DNA of 64,000 bases from Lachnospiraceae bacterium C1.1 (lineage in GTDB: Bacteria > Bacillota > Clostridia > Lachnospirales > Lachnospiraceae). Of this stretch, positions 31,714-41,191 are shown piece after piece. How positions within the stretch are numbered: the first letter of the stretch is position 1; each line of letters starts with the position of its first letter. The notes beneath the pieces were generated by a model. The model made no database searches, was not told the DNA's origin, and was given only the letters and a program-made list of their open reading frames with translations. The stretch lies in NCBI GenBank assembly GCA_030434875.1, contig JAUISW010000001.1, positions 310,001 through 374,000 of the forward strand. Direction: 5' to 3'. The position numbers were made by a program, and so were the translations under genes.

Positions 31714-34627
31714 GAGGACAAAGAAATATTTATTTACAAAGGGCATGACCCGAATAGATATTTTAATAGTGGTGCTTATCGCTTTTTCTGTTTTGATGAT
31801 AAGGATTTTGGATTTTTCACCCTTAAGGTCTTTGAGATCACAAACTGATATTTCATATGGATATATGGCCAGGCAGGACTCGGACGGGTTTATATATGTT
31901 TTGGATGATGAACATGGCAGAATCTTATCTTTTGATGAAAATAGCAGGATAAAATTTGCAATAACAAATATGGGAGACGAAAAAAGCGAAGGGCTTTATG
32001 TAGATGGATTTGCTTTTGATGAAAAATTTCTTTATATAAATGCCAGTGAATGGAATGGTATGTCTCTGTCGAGAGAGGCTATATTAAAATATGATCTGAA
32101 CGGAAATTATATAGAAACAGTCACCGACAGGGATTATTCAGAAGAACGTACAAATAAACACAGGTTTTATGGATTAAACGCAGATGATGGAGAATTAAAT
32201 TATATAGAGTGCCTTAAGGATTCTTTTCTATGGGGAGAAAGTGAAATATCTTATCCAAATGCATTTAATGCAGTTGCTGATGCGGCATTTTATAAGGGCA
32301 GTTTTTATATTCTCGATAAATCAGGGATTATATATGAATATTCAAAAGATGGCTCTCGTTCATTGATATATTCAGTAAAAAACGAAGAAGAAAAGTATCC
32401 GGTTCCGTACAGGATGTCAGTTGACAGGGAAGGAAATATTTATTTTACAGATGTAAGGAATGATGCCATATGCAGGGTAAACAGAGAAAGAGCAACAAGT
32501 GATCTTGTTTGTCATACAGGTTCAGATACTGTTTATGAGAGTGAAGATGGAAAGTTGGTTTTCTGTGAAGATGAAGGGGTAATCATTAAAGATGGAGATA
32601 ATGAGAGTCTTTATCTTACATTAAAGAAAACCTTCAGGCAGAGAGTTACTGATTACCTTGGGCTTTTTTTCGGGATCATTATTAGTATTCTCTTTTTAAT
32701 AATTTTTATAAGAGTTATATATAATCTTATAAAACGTAAACATTCTCCTGTTAAGATATTATCGTTCTGGTTTGTTGCGGTAATTGTTATTGTATCTTCA
32801 ATACTATGCAGCATGCTGCTTAATTCATTTAAGGCAAATTACCGGCAAAAACTTGAGGAACAGCTCAGATGTGCTGCATATATGGTTGCGAATCAGATAA
32901 GCGCATTTGGAAATGACAGTATAGATAATGTCGATAAAATAAGTGGTTTCGGGGGTAGTTCATATAACAAACTCTGTGAAATTATGGATAACTCCTTTGA
33001 TATGAGCATTGATATATATAACAATATTTACTGTAATATATTAAAGCTGGATAAAAAAGCTTCTAAGGGATATGCTGTAGCATATCTTGATCAGGCTATA
33101 GGAAATTATTACCCACTCGATGAGGTAGAGACTGAGGAACTTAAGGCTGTATATAAAACAAAATCTGATGTATGGAATCAGAATCTGGCAGATTTATCGG
33201 GCTCTTATCTTTCCGTAAAAGTACCTGTTTTTGATAAAAAAGGTGAGGTTGTGGCAGCTGTTGCTGTAGGAGCAGAATTATATGTAATAAATGGTATCAT
33301 AGATGATCTTCAGAAAAAAGTACTGATGTCAATAGTTATCATGATACTGATCATCTGGGTTGTCATTGGAGAGGGAATCAGCTTCGCAACAAATCTTACA
33401 GCATATAGAGAAGATGTTCAGAATAAAGAAGGGAATGTATTTCCCGGGCATCTTATAAGGTTACTTGTTTTTCTTGTTTTTGCAGTATATAACATGGCAA
33501 CTACTTTTATGCCTGTTTATATCATGCGGCAGACTGGGATTTTCCCGACCGGAGCAAGGGATTTTCTTGGTGCGATCCCTGTGACGATAAATCTTTTCAT
33601 TATAGGATTAATGTCACTTTTCTGTGCCCGACTTATCAGAAAACATGGAATGGGAAAAATAGTAGCATTTTCTGTTCTTTCATCAATGACGGGTAATCTT
33701 TTGATGTTTGTCTATCCGCATTATATAACAATAGTTATAGGACTTATACTTGATGGAATAGGAGTTGGACTCATCACTAATTCAATTTATGTACTGATCA
33801 CATATATAAAGGATGAAGTGAGCCGTATATGGGGCTTTAGTGCATATAACGGAGCTTATCTCTCAGGAATAAATTTTGGTATGATGATAGGATCATTTCT
33901 AGCGGTAATGGTTGGTCACAGATTTGTTTTTTTGATAATTGCATTGGTCTGGCTCTGCCTACTGGGAATAAGCATTTATATGGTGAGAATGATGTCTTCA
34001 TTTATTGAGATTCAGGAGGAAGAAAGGACGGAAGAAAGCTCGACAGCAGAATTCGTATTCAGGAAACCCGTTATAAGCTTTATCGCCCTTATACAAAATC
34101 CTTATATTGTATTTGGCAGTTTCGTTTTTTATTACATTCCGCTCTATTGTGATCAGAACGGACTGGATGAAACGATATGTTCATTGCTGATAATGCTTTA
34201 TTCGGAAATTGCTGTTATCTGCGGAGACCTTTTTATAAAAAATATATCAAAGTCGATCGGAAATTACGCAATTTATACTGCCATAGCAAGTAATATTGCG
34301 GCAATTATAGTTTTTTCACTGTCACCGAATCTTTTGGGAGTTATAATAGCTCTTTTGCTTATGGGAATTGCAGCTTCTTATGGAAAACCTGTACAGCAGA
34401 AATATTTCATGGGATTTGAGGAAACCAGGAAATATGGAGAGGATAAGGCCATGGGAATATATAATTTTTCGGAGAATATAGGTGAATCACTTGGACCGGT
34501 AATAATGGGAGAAATGATGGCCGCAGGACCGGCTTCGGTATATGTTGCTGGATTTCTTTCGCTGGTTGGTGGAATGACTTCGCTTCACTATCTTATAAAC
34601 AGAAAGGAGCTAAAAAATGGAAGATAA
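31691..34627 (+). CDS. Hybrid membrane protein: NHL-like propeller, sensor domain and MFS transporter
   Basis: This 978-aa protein has an uncommon layout. A first membrane helix (about 22-42) is followed by an extracytoplasmic region (about 50-310) with repeated strands of the type G-F-I-Y-V-L-D, G-S-F-Y-I-L-D and G-N-I-Y-F-T-D, as in NHL/SMP-30 propellers. Two helices at about 320-385 and a second, Cache-like extracytoplasmic domain (about 390-540) lead to a helix, then an MFS module of about 12 helices (590-975) with a loop R-L-I-R-K-H-G-M-G-K. A start at 31691 overlaps the previous gene; ATG 31700 is an alternative. It may sense a ligand rather than transport. The next gene, a phosphatase, overlaps it by 11 nt. 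Confidence 0.7.
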   Translation: MADMKSVERTKKYLFTKGMTRIDILIVVLIAFSVLMIRILDFSPLRSLRSQTDISYGYMARQDSDGFIYVLDDEHGRILSFDENSRIKFAITNMGDEKSEGLYVDGFAFDEKFLYINASEWNGMSLSREAILKYDLNGNYIETVTDRDYSEERTNKHRFYGLNADDGELNYIECLKDSFLWGESEISYPNAFNAVADAAFYKGSFYILDKSGIIYEYSKDGSRSLIYSVKNEEEKYPVPYRMSVDREGNIYFTDVRNDAICRVNRERATSDLVCHTGSDTVYESEDGKLVFCEDEGVIIKDGDNESLYLTLKKTFRQRVTDYLGLFFGIIISILFLIIFIRVIYNLIKRKHSPVKILSFWFVAVIVIVSSILCSMLLNSFKANYRQKLEEQLRCAAYMVANQISAFGNDSIDNVDKISGFGGSSYNKLCEIMDNSFDMSIDIYNNIYCNILKLDKKASKGYAVAYLDQAIGNYYPLDEVETEELKAVYKTKSDVWNQNLADLSGSYLSVKVPVFDKKGEVVAAVAVGAELYVINGIIDDLQKKVLMSIVIMILIIWVVIGEGISFATNLTAYREDVQNKEGNVFPGHLIRLLVFLVFAVYNMATTFMPVYIMRQTGIFPTGARDFLGAIPVTINLFIIGLMSLFCARLIRKHGMGKIVAFSVLSSMTGNLLMFVYPHYITIVIGLILDGIGVGLITNSIYVLITYIKDEVSRIWGFSAYNGAYLSGINFGMMIGSFLAVMVGHRFVFLIIALVWLCLLGISIYMVRMMSSFIEIQEEERTEESSTAEFVFRKPVISFIALIQNPYIVFGSFVFYYIPLYCDQNGLDETICSLLIMLYSEIAVICGDLFIKNISKSIGNYAIYTAIASNIAAIIVFSLSPNLLGVIIALLLMGIAASYGKPVQQKYFMGFEETRKYGEDKAMGIYNFSENIGESLGPVIMGEMMAAGPASVYVAGFLSLVGGMTSLHYLINRKELKNGR

Positions 34628-36263
34628 GGATCGATATAAAAGACCTTTAAGGCGGAGGATACTTTTTGGATGTTCTCTTTATATTGTTTTGGTTTCCCTG
34701 GTACAGGCTTTTTTTGGAGGATATACCTATTATCATGAAACCGTGAAAAGATATCAGGAATATATAAATGGAATTCTTAATTATACCATTGCTGAAATAG
34801 ATGCAGAAGATATGAAAAAATGTATCGAAGAGGGAACGAAGAGTATTAGTTTCGAGAATACACAGGAGGTTCTCAATAAAACCAAAGAAGCTTATGATAT
34901 TCATTATATTTATATTGTCAAACCGCTCAATACTGAAGAGGTTGACAATATGATGGATGTAATGGCCGGAGTTACGGATTACGAGAGACAATACGAAAAA
35001 GAAACACTTACATATCTTGGCAATCTTACGGGTACGGCATATTCAGCTGATATTGCACAGATCTTTCTTAACGGACTTAACAGTAATCCGGGTGAGATAA
35101 TTTATTTCGCGGAAAATACTGAATTTGGACATGATTATACAGGAATAACACCAATAATTGATGGAAGCGGAAATGCGATAGCTGTTCTTGCGGTAGACAT
35201 TCCTATTAATGATCTTTACAGTGTTGTTGAGAATTATATAAAAATATCGCTGATCCAGATCGTTATTTTGTTGATAATAATAGTGTTTATTATGTCAAAA
35301 TGGATGGAAAAAGAGATCGTAAATCCTATAATCAAATTAAAAGAGTCGGCAAGGGGGTTTGTAGAAAGCAGCAGAGGACAGAACGATCCAAATCTTATAG
35401 AATTTACGGATCCTGAGATAAATTCTGAAGATGAAATGCAGACTTTATCTGAATCTTTGGTAACGATGGCAGGCGATATAAAAGAATATATGGCCAATCT
35501 GATGAAAGAGACCAGAGAGAAGGAAAGGATAGGCACGGAACTGGAGCTTGCGACAAGCATTCAGGCAGATATGCTCCCGAATATTTTCCCTGCTTTTCCG
35601 GAAAGAGAGGATATAGATATTTTTGCATCTATGACTCCTGCGAAAGAAGTCGGCGGAGATTTTTATGATTTCTTTTTAATAGATGATGATCATCTTGGAA
35701 TGGTAATTGCGGATGTTTCAGGCAAAGGAGTGCCGGCTGCGCTCTTTATGATGATGTCAAAGATCCTTGTTAACAATTTTGGCATGATGTGTAAATCGCC
35801 TGCTGAGGCTCTCATGAATGCGAATACACAGATATGTAAAAGTAACGCTAATGACATGTTCGTTACGGCCTGGTTTGGTATTCTCACTATTTCTACCGGT
35901 CATGTTGTTGCATCAAATGCCGGTCATGAATATCCTGTAATAAAGACGGCAAAAGGACAATTTGAAATATTTAAGGATAAACATAAAATGCCTCTTGGAA
36001 GTATGGATGGGATCAAATATCAGGACTATGAATTTACCCTGGAAAGGGGAGGCGGTATTTTTGTTTATACCGATGGTGTTGCTGAGGCGACCAATAGTGA
36101 AAATGAACTTTTTGGAATGGAGAGAACTTTGGATGCACTCAACAGCAATGCAGATGCCGGAGTTGAGGACATTCTTAAAAATGTCAGAGAAAAGATTGAT
36201 GAATTTGTAGGTGATGCGCCTCAGTTCGATGATCTGACGATGATGGCAGTAAAATTAAAATAA
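34617..36263 (+). CDS. Membrane-bound SpoIIE/RsbU-type PP2C phosphatase with HAMP linker
   Basis: This 548-aa protein has a membrane helix at about 13-35, an extracytoplasmic sensor of about 165 residues, a second helix at about 205-227, a HAMP-like segment and then the SpoIIE domain (about 310-545). Metal-site motifs are clear: E-V-G-G-D-F-Y-D-F at about 343-351, I-A-D-V-S-G-K-G-V-P-A-A-L at about 363-375, G-I-F-V-Y-T-D-G-V-A-E-A and a final F-D-D-L-T-M-M. Such enzymes dephosphorylate STAS proteins, starting partner switching. A STAS and kinase pair lies at 27316-28040. A terminator follows. Confidence 0.9.
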   Translation: MEDKDRYKRPLRRRILFGCSLYIVLVSLVQAFFGGYTYYHETVKRYQEYINGILNYTIAEIDAEDMKKCIEEGTKSISFENTQEVLNKTKEAYDIHYIYIVKPLNTEEVDNMMDVMAGVTDYERQYEKETLTYLGNLTGTAYSADIAQIFLNGLNSNPGEIIYFAENTEFGHDYTGITPIIDGSGNAIAVLAVDIPINDLYSVVENYIKISLIQIVILLIIIVFIMSKWMEKEIVNPIIKLKESARGFVESSRGQNDPNLIEFTDPEINSEDEMQTLSESLVTMAGDIKEYMANLMKETREKERIGTELELATSIQADMLPNIFPAFPEREDIDIFASMTPAKEVGGDFYDFFLIDDDHLGMVIADVSGKGVPAALFMMMSKILVNNFGMMCKSPAEALMNANTQICKSNANDMFVTAWFGILTISTGHVVASNAGHEYPVIKTAKGQFEIFKDKHKMPLGSMDGIKYQDYEFTLERGGGIFVYTDGVAEATNSENELFGMERTLDALNSNADAGVEDILKNVREKIDEFVGDAPQFDDLTMMAVKLK

Positions 36264-36267
36264 TATG

Positions 36268-36303
36268 AAAAAGACCTTCGCATATTATGCGAAGGTCTTT
36301 TTA
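36268..36303. terminator. Bidirectional terminator between the phosphatase and DAHP synthase genes
   Basis: AAAGACCTTCGCATA / TATGCGAAGGTCTTT, a near-perfect 15-bp palindrome, has A and T runs on both sides and serves the converging genes. Confidence 0.93.
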
Positions 36304-36320
36304 TCAATAAGGAATCTGGA

Positions 36321-37352
36321 TTATACGCTTTCGGCTATTTCGAAAATAAGTTTCTCAGTATCTTCAAATCCGAGACATGCATCGGTTATAGACTGACCGT
36401 AGGTCATGTGATCGGATATTTTCTGATTACCTTCAACAAGATAACTTTCAATCATCAGACCTTTTACGAATTTACGGATATCATTGTTATGATTTCTCGA
36501 ATACATAACATCTTTTGCAATACGGATCTGTTCCTTGAATTTCTTGCCGGAATTTGAGTGGTTGGTATCGATAACACAGGCTTTATTTTTTAAGTCGTGT
36601 TCGGAATAAACCTCCAAAAGCCGCATAATATCTTCGTAATGATAATTAGGGGTCGTACGTCCGTCTTTATTTACAGAACCCCGAAGGATGGAGTGGGCAA
36701 GAGAATTTCCGTTTGTTTCGACCTCTTTGCCGCGATATACAAATGTGTGTGCACCCTGGGCAGCGGTGATCGAATTCATTAAGACAGAAAGATCACCGGA
36801 GGTGGGATTTTTCATTCCTGTGGGAAGATCAAAGCCTGAAGCAACTATTCTGTGCTGCTGATCCTCAACGGAACGGGCACCTACAGCAACATAGGAAAGC
36901 ATGTCTGATACATAACCCCAGTTATCCGGATAAAGCATTTCGTCAGCGCCGGTAAGGCCGGTTTCACGGATAGCCCTAACATGCATGTGGCGCATGGCAA
37001 GAAGACCTTTCTCGAAATCAGTATCTCCCTCAGGGTCGGGCTGGTGTATGATTCCTTTGTAGCCTTCGCCGGTGGTACGCGGCTTATTGGTATAAATTCT
37101 GGGAATAATGATGATTTTTTCGTAGACCTTATCCGCAATAGGTTTTAAGCGGTTGATGTATTCAATTACCGGTTCTTCACTGTCTGCGGAGCAGGGACCG
37201 ATAACAAGAAGAAATTTATCGGACTTTCCGGTGAGAACATCGGCTATTTCAGCATCTCTTTTTTTCTTTGCTTCTTTTAAGGCATCTGTCATCGGAATTA
37301 TAGTTCTGATATCTTCAGGTGTCGGAAGCGCTTTGATAAATTTGAATGACAT
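36321..37352 (-). CDS. 3-deoxy-7-phosphoheptulonate (DAHP) synthase, class I AroF/AroG type
   Basis: DAHP synthase joins phosphoenolpyruvate and erythrose 4-phosphate in the first step of aromatic amino-acid synthesis. The 343-aa enzyme shows the enteric-type marks L-V-I-G-P-C-S-A-D at about 49-57, P-R-x-Y-T-N-K-P-R-T at about 84-93, G-A-R-S-V-E-D-Q-Q-H-R near 158-168 and the metal-binding V-I-D-T-N-H-S-N-S-G-K-K near 262. It is the long AroF/G/H type with regulatory N-terminus, so feedback inhibition by an aromatic amino acid is likely, but which one is not clear. It stands alone. Confidence 0.95.
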   Translation of the reverse strand: MSFKFIKALPTPEDIRTIIPMTDALKEAKKKRDAEIADVLTGKSDKFLLVIGPCSADSEEPVIEYINRLKPIADKVYEKIIIIPRIYTNKPRTTGEGYKGIIHQPDPEGDTDFEKGLLAMRHMHVRAIRETGLTGADEMLYPDNWGYVSDMLSYVAVGARSVEDQQHRIVASGFDLPTGMKNPTSGDLSVLMNSITAAQGAHTFVYRGKEVETNGNSLAHSILRGSVNKDGRTTPNYHYEDIMRLLEVYSEHDLKNKACVIDTNHSNSGKKFKEQIRIAKDVMYSRNHNNDIRKFVKGLMIESYLVEGNQKISDHMTYGQSITDACLGFEDTEKLIFEIAESV

Positions 37353-37435
37353 ATCTGAATGGCTCCTTTAAAAAATTTATATAAAATATTCTTTTACAGA
37401 TTAACTTGCTAAAGTATATCACAAGTTATTAGATG

Positions 37436-37465
37436 TTGCAAAAGTATTTATTAGAGGTTAAAATA
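37436..37465 (+). promoter_or_regulatory. Possible sigmaA promoter for the glycosyltransferase-like gene
   Basis: TTGCAA, an 18-nt spacer and TAAAAT, about 32 nt ahead of the gene at 37496. It is also in the leader region of the divergent DAHP synthase gene. Confidence 0.5.
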
Positions 37466-37495
37466 ATTTGATAAATTTTGTTAGGGAGTTGTCAG

Positions 37496-39073
37496 ATGAG
37501 GATAGAGAAAAAGATTATCTTTGCTGTAACGGGGCTGCTCTTTGCATTCGTAATGAGTCTGCTTCTTTTTTATGCTGAAAAACTACATGTTTATACGATA
37601 CGTGCTCTGCCCTGCAGCAATTTAAGAATATTATTTGCCGGACTATTGTTAAATATAATTCTTATAACAATTATATACAAACTAAGAAAGAAAACAGAAC
37701 TGATACTGGAAAGGACTGCAAAATGGATAGTACCGGCAATTGTTATCATTTTACTGGTTTATGAAATGATCTTTACCTATAGCAGTTATTTTTATACTGA
37801 CTGGGATCCGGCGGGACTTATCGATGCTGCTGAAAAAATTGTCAGAGGAAATACCGAGGATATTAGCATCGGATATATATCAGCGCATCCAAATAATCGT
37901 TTTTTGATATGGATATATTTGATCATTTTTAAGATCACTATATTTTTCACCGGAAATTGTCAGATCATGTCAATAATATGGATACAGTGTCTGCTGACAT
38001 CTTTAACCTGCTTTTTGATTTACAGGCTTTTAAGAAAACTTGGTAATTCGAGGACTTTCTCTTTTTGTGTTTTTATGGCTGCATCTATTTATATCGGCAT
38101 GTCACCGTGGCTCAATGTTCCGTATTCAGATGAGGCGGTACTGATACTTCCGCTCTATCTGCTTTATCTTTATATTAAACGGACAGATATGTTTTCATGG
38201 ATTATTATAGGATTATTGACTGCTGTTGGATATGCGATCAAACCTCAGGTGGTGCTAATGACGATTGCCATGATCGCGTACTCTGTATTACAGAGATTGT
38301 GCGGAGTGAGAAAAAGAGGGAAAGAAGGGAGCTTTGAGTGTGCTGCGGGATTTTTGGCAGCAATCTTTATTTTCCTTCTGGTCCTTAATGGAACTATACT
38401 TCCATCGCTCAATCTTAATCTTGATGTTACAAAAGAATTTGGGATAAGCCATTATTTTATGATGGGGCTAAATCATGATACGGATGGTGTTTATTCAAAT
38501 GAAGACACTGAGTATACAGCTTCGTTTGAAAATAAGCATGCCAGGAATTCAGCAGATATCGATCTTGCAAAACGCAGGATAAGAGATTACGGGGCAGCGG
38601 GAACAGTCAGACATTTCATACGAAAACTTATTGTTAACTATGGTGATGGCTCATTTGCATGGGGGATAAACGGAAACTTTTTTGCAGGAAGACCTGAGGG
38701 AATGAACACCATATTTACAGATTTTTTCACTGATATAATTTATGACAGCGGAAGCCGATTTAAAGATGGACTGATGCTGGCACAGGGCATATGGCTTCAG
38801 ATTCTTTTAGGATCAATGCTGGTTTTTATAAAAATATTTTCAAAAGAAAAGGAGAGCGAGAAGGATCACTCTGATGCAATGGCGATCATCTCACTCTCAC
38901 TTATTGGAATTACAGCATTTGAACAGACTTTTGAGGCATTGTCGCGTTATCTTTTTATTTATTCACCGCTTTTTCTTTTGCTGGCAGCAGACGGCTGCAG
39001 ATCTGAAGTAAGGCTGATACGGACTGTATCAGAGCAGCTCCAACGACTGAGATCAGTGCCAGGATCGGAATGA
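37496..39073 (+). CDS. Polytopic membrane protein, glycosyltransferase (PMT/ArnT, GT-C)-like
   Basis: About 525 aa with around 12 membrane helices. A first long extracytoplasmic loop near residues 95-140 has Y-T-D-W-D-P-A-G with an acidic pair, in the position of the catalytic Asp of GT-C glycosyltransferases. Such enzymes use polyprenyl-phosphate sugars outside the membrane. The family match is not certain. I start at the ATG at 37496, with GGGAG 7 nt upstream, instead of the TTG 18 nt earlier. Its 3' end overlaps the converging acyltransferase gene by 119 nt, and there is no terminator between them. Confidence 0.6.
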   Translation: MRIEKKIIFAVTGLLFAFVMSLLLFYAEKLHVYTIRALPCSNLRILFAGLLLNIILITIIYKLRKKTELILERTAKWIVPAIVIILLVYEMIFTYSSYFYTDWDPAGLIDAAEKIVRGNTEDISIGYISAHPNNRFLIWIYLIIFKITIFFTGNCQIMSIIWIQCLLTSLTCFLIYRLLRKLGNSRTFSFCVFMAASIYIGMSPWLNVPYSDEAVLILPLYLLYLYIKRTDMFSWIIIGLLTAVGYAIKPQVVLMTIAMIAYSVLQRLCGVRKRGKEGSFECAAGFLAAIFIFLLVLNGTILPSLNLNLDVTKEFGISHYFMMGLNHDTDGVYSNEDTEYTASFENKHARNSADIDLAKRRIRDYGAAGTVRHFIRKLIVNYGDGSFAWGINGNFFAGRPEGMNTIFTDFFTDIIYDSGSRFKDGLMLAQGIWLQILLGSMLVFIKIFSKEKESEKDHSDAMAIISLSLIGITAFEQTFEALSRYLFIYSPLFLLLAADGCRSEVRLIRTVSEQLQRLRSVPGSE

Positions 39074-40076
39074 AGAGCAGGAATGCAGTAAGGCGATTAA
39101 AGGTCATATAGCGGAATTTTTCCATGACAGCATATAGTATTACGTGGTGTACGAGAAATATTCCGTATGAATATTTGCTTAAAAATTTAATTACTGTATT
39201 AGGAATACTGTCCTCTGACGGAAAATCAAATCTATTGCTTATGTATGAAAAGATCAGACAAAAAGCGAAGGCCATAATGGTCGAGACGATTATCTTTGGC
39301 AGAGCGACAGGAACTATTGTAAGGAAAACTATGGATACTGCACTTAAAACTGCAATCCATAGTTTTATTATTTTCTGGCGATAGGTTACAAAGAGCATTC
39401 CAAGCCAGAAATTCATCATACAGGTCCAGATGCACATATTATCGGATATAAGAGTATGTGAATTATAATATTTTATAAAAACAATAAATATGTTGCTGTC
39501 AGGACTTGATGAAAAATTATTTCTATAGAGGTTAAAAACATATAGAAATGTAAGTATGGCAGTCGATGGCCAGCGGAATTTTCTAAAGGCAAAAGCAAGG
39601 AGCGGATAGAGGAGATAAAGCCATATTATTGCTCCTAAGAACCATTCACCGAGACAGTAATAATTTTGTCCGAGGTATGAAAAATATCCATCCATTCCGA
39701 AAAGAGTGAAGAGATAATTTGACTTTGGACCGCCCCAGTCCCAGATGCCGAGTTTTCTTGAATTTATCACATACATGATTATCCATGCTGTATAAAAGTA
39801 TGGATAAATTGATAAAGCGCGTTTTTTATAGAAGTTAAAAATACCTTTGATTCCAAATGGACCGGTGTGGTTATACCAAAGAGCGGCTCCTGATATCATA
39901 AAAAATATAGCTACAAATATTCCGCCCCAGTCACCGTTTGTAAATCTTAAAAAATCAGTTCCCTTTCCGGGGATCGCATATTCGTAAAATGTATAGCTGT
40001 AATGAAAAAAGACAATGATCACGCAGCTTATGGCACGGATCAGATCTAAATATTTTATTTTTTCCTTAGCTGCCAA
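38955..40076 (-). CDS. Acyltransferase-3 family membrane protein
   Basis: This 373-aa protein has about ten helices and the family's N-terminal Y-L-D-L-I-R-A-I-S-C-V-x-I-V-F-F-H-Y motif with the conserved Arg and His (residues 9-25), plus the late Y-S-Y-G-I-F-L-V-H-H segment. Members O-acetylate or succinylate cell-surface glycans. It is likely part of surface-polysaccharide decoration with the neighbouring GT-C-like protein, though the two are on opposite strands. The gene end lies inside the last 119 nt of that gene. Confidence 0.85.
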   Translation of the reverse strand: MAAKEKIKYLDLIRAISCVIIVFFHYSYTFYEYAIPGKGTDFLRFTNGDWGGIFVAIFFMISGAALWYNHTGPFGIKGIFNFYKKRALSIYPYFYTAWIIMYVINSRKLGIWDWGGPKSNYLFTLFGMDGYFSYLGQNYYCLGEWFLGAIIWLYLLYPLLAFAFRKFRWPSTAILTFLYVFNLYRNNFSSSPDSNIFIVFIKYYNSHTLISDNMCIWTCMMNFWLGMLFVTYRQKIIKLWIAVLSAVSIVFLTIVPVALPKIIVSTIMAFAFCLIFSYISNRFDFPSEDSIPNTVIKFLSKYSYGIFLVHHVILYAVMEKFRYMTFNRLTAFLLFIPILALISVVGAALIQSVSALLQICSRLLPAKEKAVNK

Positions 40077-40112
40077 TTTAATATAGTTTCCTTTCAGATA
40101 ATTGTTATAGTA

Positions 40113-40928
40113 TTAATCCTGCAGAGAAATCTGTTCAGGGATTCTTTTACGGAAAAGGGTATAATATTTGAATCCGCAATTTATGAGAACATTTATTGCT
40201 CTGTCAAAATCAGCTGCGATCTCCACTGTTGAATGGGCGTCCGAACCTACAGTTATAATCTCGCCGCCGAGCTCTCTGTATCGTTTAAGGATAGACTCGG
40301 CAGGATTGGGTCCTGTCATACCTTTTCTAAAGCCTGCAGAATTGATCTCTATTCCTTTTCCTTTATTTATTACTGTTTTTAAAATTTCATCCAGTATATC
40401 TGAATATTTCCGGTAGCTGAAGCTTTTATCTGCCGTTGGACCGTATCTTAAAGCGTAGTCAAGATGACCATAGACGTCATAGACATCGAAAAGCTCTGCA
40501 CATTTCAATTCCTCTTCAAAATATGCGCGGTGGGCTTTTTCCTCGCTTTCGAAAAGCTCGTAATAGCCGCCTGAGCCCGGATCCTTACCTTTTACCACAT
40601 GGGAGGAGCCGATTATAAAATCAAAAGGATATTCTTTTACATACTGTTTATAGTGCTCAACAATGTGAGGCTGAAGGCCAAGCTCGACACCAAAAAACAC
40701 ATTGATACGTTTTTCAGCTGAGTTTAGTTCTTTGTATTTCTTAAAATATGAATCCGTATCTACTTCAAAAGCTCCGGGACCTTCGTCATAGGGGTTATCA
40801 TAGTCCATATGTTCTGTAAAACATATATTTTCAAGACCTTTGGAAACTGCGGAATCTATCATGTCACGCATTTCTGATTTCCCATCGGTTGAAAAGCGAC
40901 TATGCATGTGAAAGTCTGATCTTATCAT
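40113..40928 (-). CDS. PHP-domain histidinol-phosphatase (HisJ/HisK-like)
   Basis: The 271-aa protein starts M-I-R-S-D-F-H-M-H-S, with the PHP H-x-H metal site, then C-F-T-E-H-M-D-Y-D and a C-terminal V-G-S-D-A-H motif. PHP histidinol-phosphatases hydrolyse histidinol phosphate in histidine synthesis; related members act on other phosphate esters. I start at 40928 because AAGGAG lies 5 nt upstream on the minus strand; the longer frame to 40994 has no SD. No his operon is in the window. Confidence 0.85.
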   Translation of the reverse strand: MIRSDFHMHSRFSTDGKSEMRDMIDSAVSKGLENICFTEHMDYDNPYDEGPGAFEVDTDSYFKKYKELNSAEKRINVFFGVELGLQPHIVEHYKQYVKEYPFDFIIGSSHVVKGKDPGSGGYYELFESEEKAHRAYFEEELKCAELFDVYDVYGHLDYALRYGPTADKSFSYRKYSDILDEILKTVINKGKGIEINSAGFRKGMTGPNPAESILKRYRELGGEIITVGSDAHSTVEIAADFDRAINVLINCGFKYYTLFRKRIPEQISLQD

Positions 40929-41053
40929 AAAAACTCCTTTCGGATGAACCTTATACGCTACAATAGTATATATTTGAAAGCTTGGAAAATGCAATAGAAT
41001 AAGATATTAAAAATACAAATAGTTAAAGTTTTATCAAAATTTCGAACATACAC

Positions 41054-41082
41054 TTGAATTTTGCTCATTAATAAAGTACAAT
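41054..41082 (+). promoter_or_regulatory. SigmaA promoter of gap
   Basis: TTGAAT (41054-41059), 17-nt spacer and TACAAT (41077-41082) precede gap by about 110 nt. The leader contains no clear riboswitch; only a short GTAC-flanked hairpin near 41138-41152. Confidence 0.7.
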
Positions 41083-41191
41083 AAATACGTTGACTTGGGA
41101 AATCGGGATTACTCCTTCCGTTTACAAGAAGTCACGGAGTACATGTAGTGTACCAACATTCAAATTTTCTAATTTTCAGGAGGATTTTCAA

